14,651 nt of DNA from Lentihominibacter faecis (lineage in GTDB: Bacteria; Bacillota; Clostridia; Peptostreptococcales; Anaerovoracaceae). Of this stretch, positions 13,953 through 14,651 are shown in pieces; the first letter of the stretch is position 1; every line of letters begins with the position of its first letter. Where the stretch lies: positions 1 through 14,651 of the forward strand of contig NZ_JACRWC010000012.1 of assembly GCF_014306095.1 (NCBI RefSeq), given 5' to 3'. Made by a program: the position numbers and the translations under genes. The notes under the pieces are model-generated. The model saw only the letters and a program-made list of their open reading frames with translations, did no database searches and had not been told where the DNA came from.

Positions 13953-13989
13953 AATAAAACTGCACCGAGCCTTATGGTGCAGTTTTATT
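13953..13989 (+). terminator. Intrinsic terminator of the pan operon
   Basis: A perfect 14-bp stem (13953-13966 with 13976-13989; inner part CTGCACC/GGTGCAG) with a 9-nt loop. The stem's own A-tract and T-tract make it work in either direction. It lies 26 bp after the panC stop. Confidence 0.9.
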
Positions 13990-14064
13990 GTTTAAAGCTA
14001 TTTATACTCATTCGATTAAAAGGTGCTAAGTCAACGTACACGAAATCACGATAGCCTCAAACGG

Positions 14065-14166
14065 TGTTATAATTTATTTATTTACAGTACGTAGTATAAC
14101 AGGTGAACCTGGGTGTAGCGCAACAGGTAAAATTCACATTATTGTAGACCCGACTTTACCTTTTTT
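14065..14166 (+). ncRNA. Candidate small RNA or attenuator with its own extended -10 promoter
   Basis: TGT-TATAAT (14065-14073) is an extended -10 promoter without a clear -35. About 80 nt downstream AGGTAAA (14125-14131) pairs with TTTACCT (14155-14161), which runs into six T residues (14161-14166). An earlier AGGTGAA (14101-14107) can pair with the same 3' arm with one G-U, and also forms its own CAGG/CCTG hairpin. That arrangement suits either a short terminated RNA or a switch between two structures. I recognise no known riboswitch core. The rest of 13990-14365 holds only the small ORF at 14219-14320. Confidence 0.35.
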
Positions 14167-14218
14167 GTAAAACCGGTTTCAGGAGGCAAAAAAGCGACAA
14201 ATATGACCGGAATACTCC

Positions 14219-14320
14219 ATGAAAAAAATTCTTAGATTTTTGTATTTTTTTTATTCTGTTCTGACAATTCAGGAAGTTCGAGAGGAATGGGGCTGGAAAC
14301 GGCGGGGTCTGCTGCTGTAA
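14219..14320 (+). CDS. Possible 33-residue hydrophobic-basic peptide
   Basis: ATG at 14219 opens 33 codons beginning MKKILRFLYFFYSVL, followed by an acidic-basic tail EVREEWGWKRRGLLL. The start resembles a short membrane-inserting peptide. Against it, no ribosome binding site sits at normal distance; AGGAGG at 14181-14186 is much too far and is also 16 nt from a ten-codon ORF starting at 14203. It lies directly downstream of the candidate attenuator. It may be a small protein, a gene remnant or chance. Confidence 0.25.
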   Translation: MKKILRFLYFFYSVLTIQEVREEWGWKRRGLLL

Positions 14321-14365
14321 AAAGAAAAACTTAAACCTGTCTTTGTGTCTTAAAAAAAGTTAAAA

Positions 14366-14396
14366 GAAAGCCGGAGTGCTGTGCACTCCGGCTTTC
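14366..14396 (-). terminator. Intrinsic terminator of the permease gene
   Basis: A perfect 14-bp stem (14366-14379 with 14383-14396, core GCCGGAGTGC) with a 3-nt loop. On the minus strand it is followed by TTTTAACTTTTTTT, ideal for ending the permease transcript. Confidence 0.9.
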
Positions 14397-14438
14397 CCGG
14401 TCTTATCATTATTTATTCTCGTTTTGTTCAGGTAAGAA

Positions 14439-14651
14439 CTAAGCTCTTTCTGTGAAAGCTTCGTGTTCTTCTTCTGTAACGCTGGAGTTTCCAGCCAGGC
14501 TGGTCTTCATCAGCAGGATGTATACTACGAATCCGATTACGAAGGACCATACGTAGTTGATCGAGTTGATGAATGTCCAGAAGGATCCCTGTACTCCGAA
14601 GTATGTAAGGAGTGGGAAGATGAATGCCAGAACCCATGCGATGATTGCTGC
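14439..14651 (-). CDS. C-terminal end of a membrane permease, probably NCS1 nucleobase:cation symporter
   Basis: Only the last 70 residues are in the window; the gene runs off the right edge. Two transmembrane helices are visible (AAIIAWVLAFIFPLLTYFGV, and VWSFVIGFVVYILLM) separated by a short GSFWTFINSIN segment, then a hydrophilic acidic tail TEEEHEAFTERA ending at TAG 14439-14441. The helix spacing and WSFVIGF wording resemble the C-terminal end of cytosine/allantoin-type NCS1 transporters, but the fragment is too short to be certain. It is transcribed toward the pan operon and ends in the hairpin at 14366-14396. Confidence 0.6.
   Translation of the reverse strand, partial: AAIIAWVLAFIFPLLTYFGVQGSFWTFINSINYVWSFVIGFVVYILLMKTSLAGNSSVTEEEHEAFTERA

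Noticed and set aside
14105..14165. tRNA-like D-arm sequence (TGTAGCGCAACAGGTA)
   Set aside because: No anticodon arm, T-arm motif or acceptor pairing could be built around it.
1..14651. CRISPR array, prophage, toxin-antitoxin or restriction system
   Set aside because: No regularly spaced repeats and no nuclease, integrase, transposase or DNA-modifying methyltransferase motifs; the methyltransferases are small-molecule type.

Overview
The window looks like the chromosome of an anaerobic, gut-type clostridium (Firmicutes/Eubacteriales). The evidence is strong GGAGG-type ribosome binding sites on nearly every gene, TTGACA/TATAAT-like promoters, Firmicute-type gene families and a pantothenate operon built on PanG rather than PanE. 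No rRNA, complete tRNA, CRISPR array, transposase, integrase or phage gene is visible.

Layout. (1) 86-1981: a + strand acyl-CoA ligase with its own promoter, followed by the first ten codons of a lost downstream cistron. (2) 1982-2437: the + strand C-terminal remnant of an ECF-type transporter ATPase, 5'-truncated and carrying an in-frame stop. (3) 2558-10590: a long minus-strand cluster. In transcription order it holds a TetR-family regulator, two class I methyltransferases, an HSL-like alpha/beta hydrolase, a third methyltransferase, an ATC-hydrolase-family protein, a 26-codon stub of a ZIP metal transporter, a frameshifted second alpha/beta hydrolase, a leucine-carboxyl-methyltransferase-type (LCM) enzyme, a divergent PanE/ApbA-fold reductase, a membrane-anchored fifth methyltransferase, and the tail of a second ATC-hydrolase. 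(4) 10930-13989: a + strand pantothenate operon panG-panB-panC with a leader of about 300 nt and a strong terminator. (5) 13990-14438: a non-coding stretch with an extended -10 promoter, a terminator-like hairpin with two competing upstream arms, and a small ORF. (6) 14439-14651: the C-terminal end of a minus-strand permease, probably NCS1 type.

The most interesting region is 2558-10636. Five methyltransferases from different subfamilies, two hydrolases, a reductase and ATC-hydrolase proteins sit in one tightly spaced, TetR-controlled unit with remnants of an ECF and a ZIP transporter. It looks like an uncharacterised small-molecule modification or synthesis pathway, linked to transport, that is decaying in this strain: four gene remnants and one frameshift are visible.

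The other notable structure is a perfect 34-bp inverted repeat at 86-119 and 10692-10725. It brackets the ligase plus the whole cluster, and each copy lies at almost the same distance upstream of a predicted promoter (ligase and tetR). It could be a pair of recombination sites or transposon ends, or a shared upstream regulatory element. Function assignments rest on motif reading only; no search was run.
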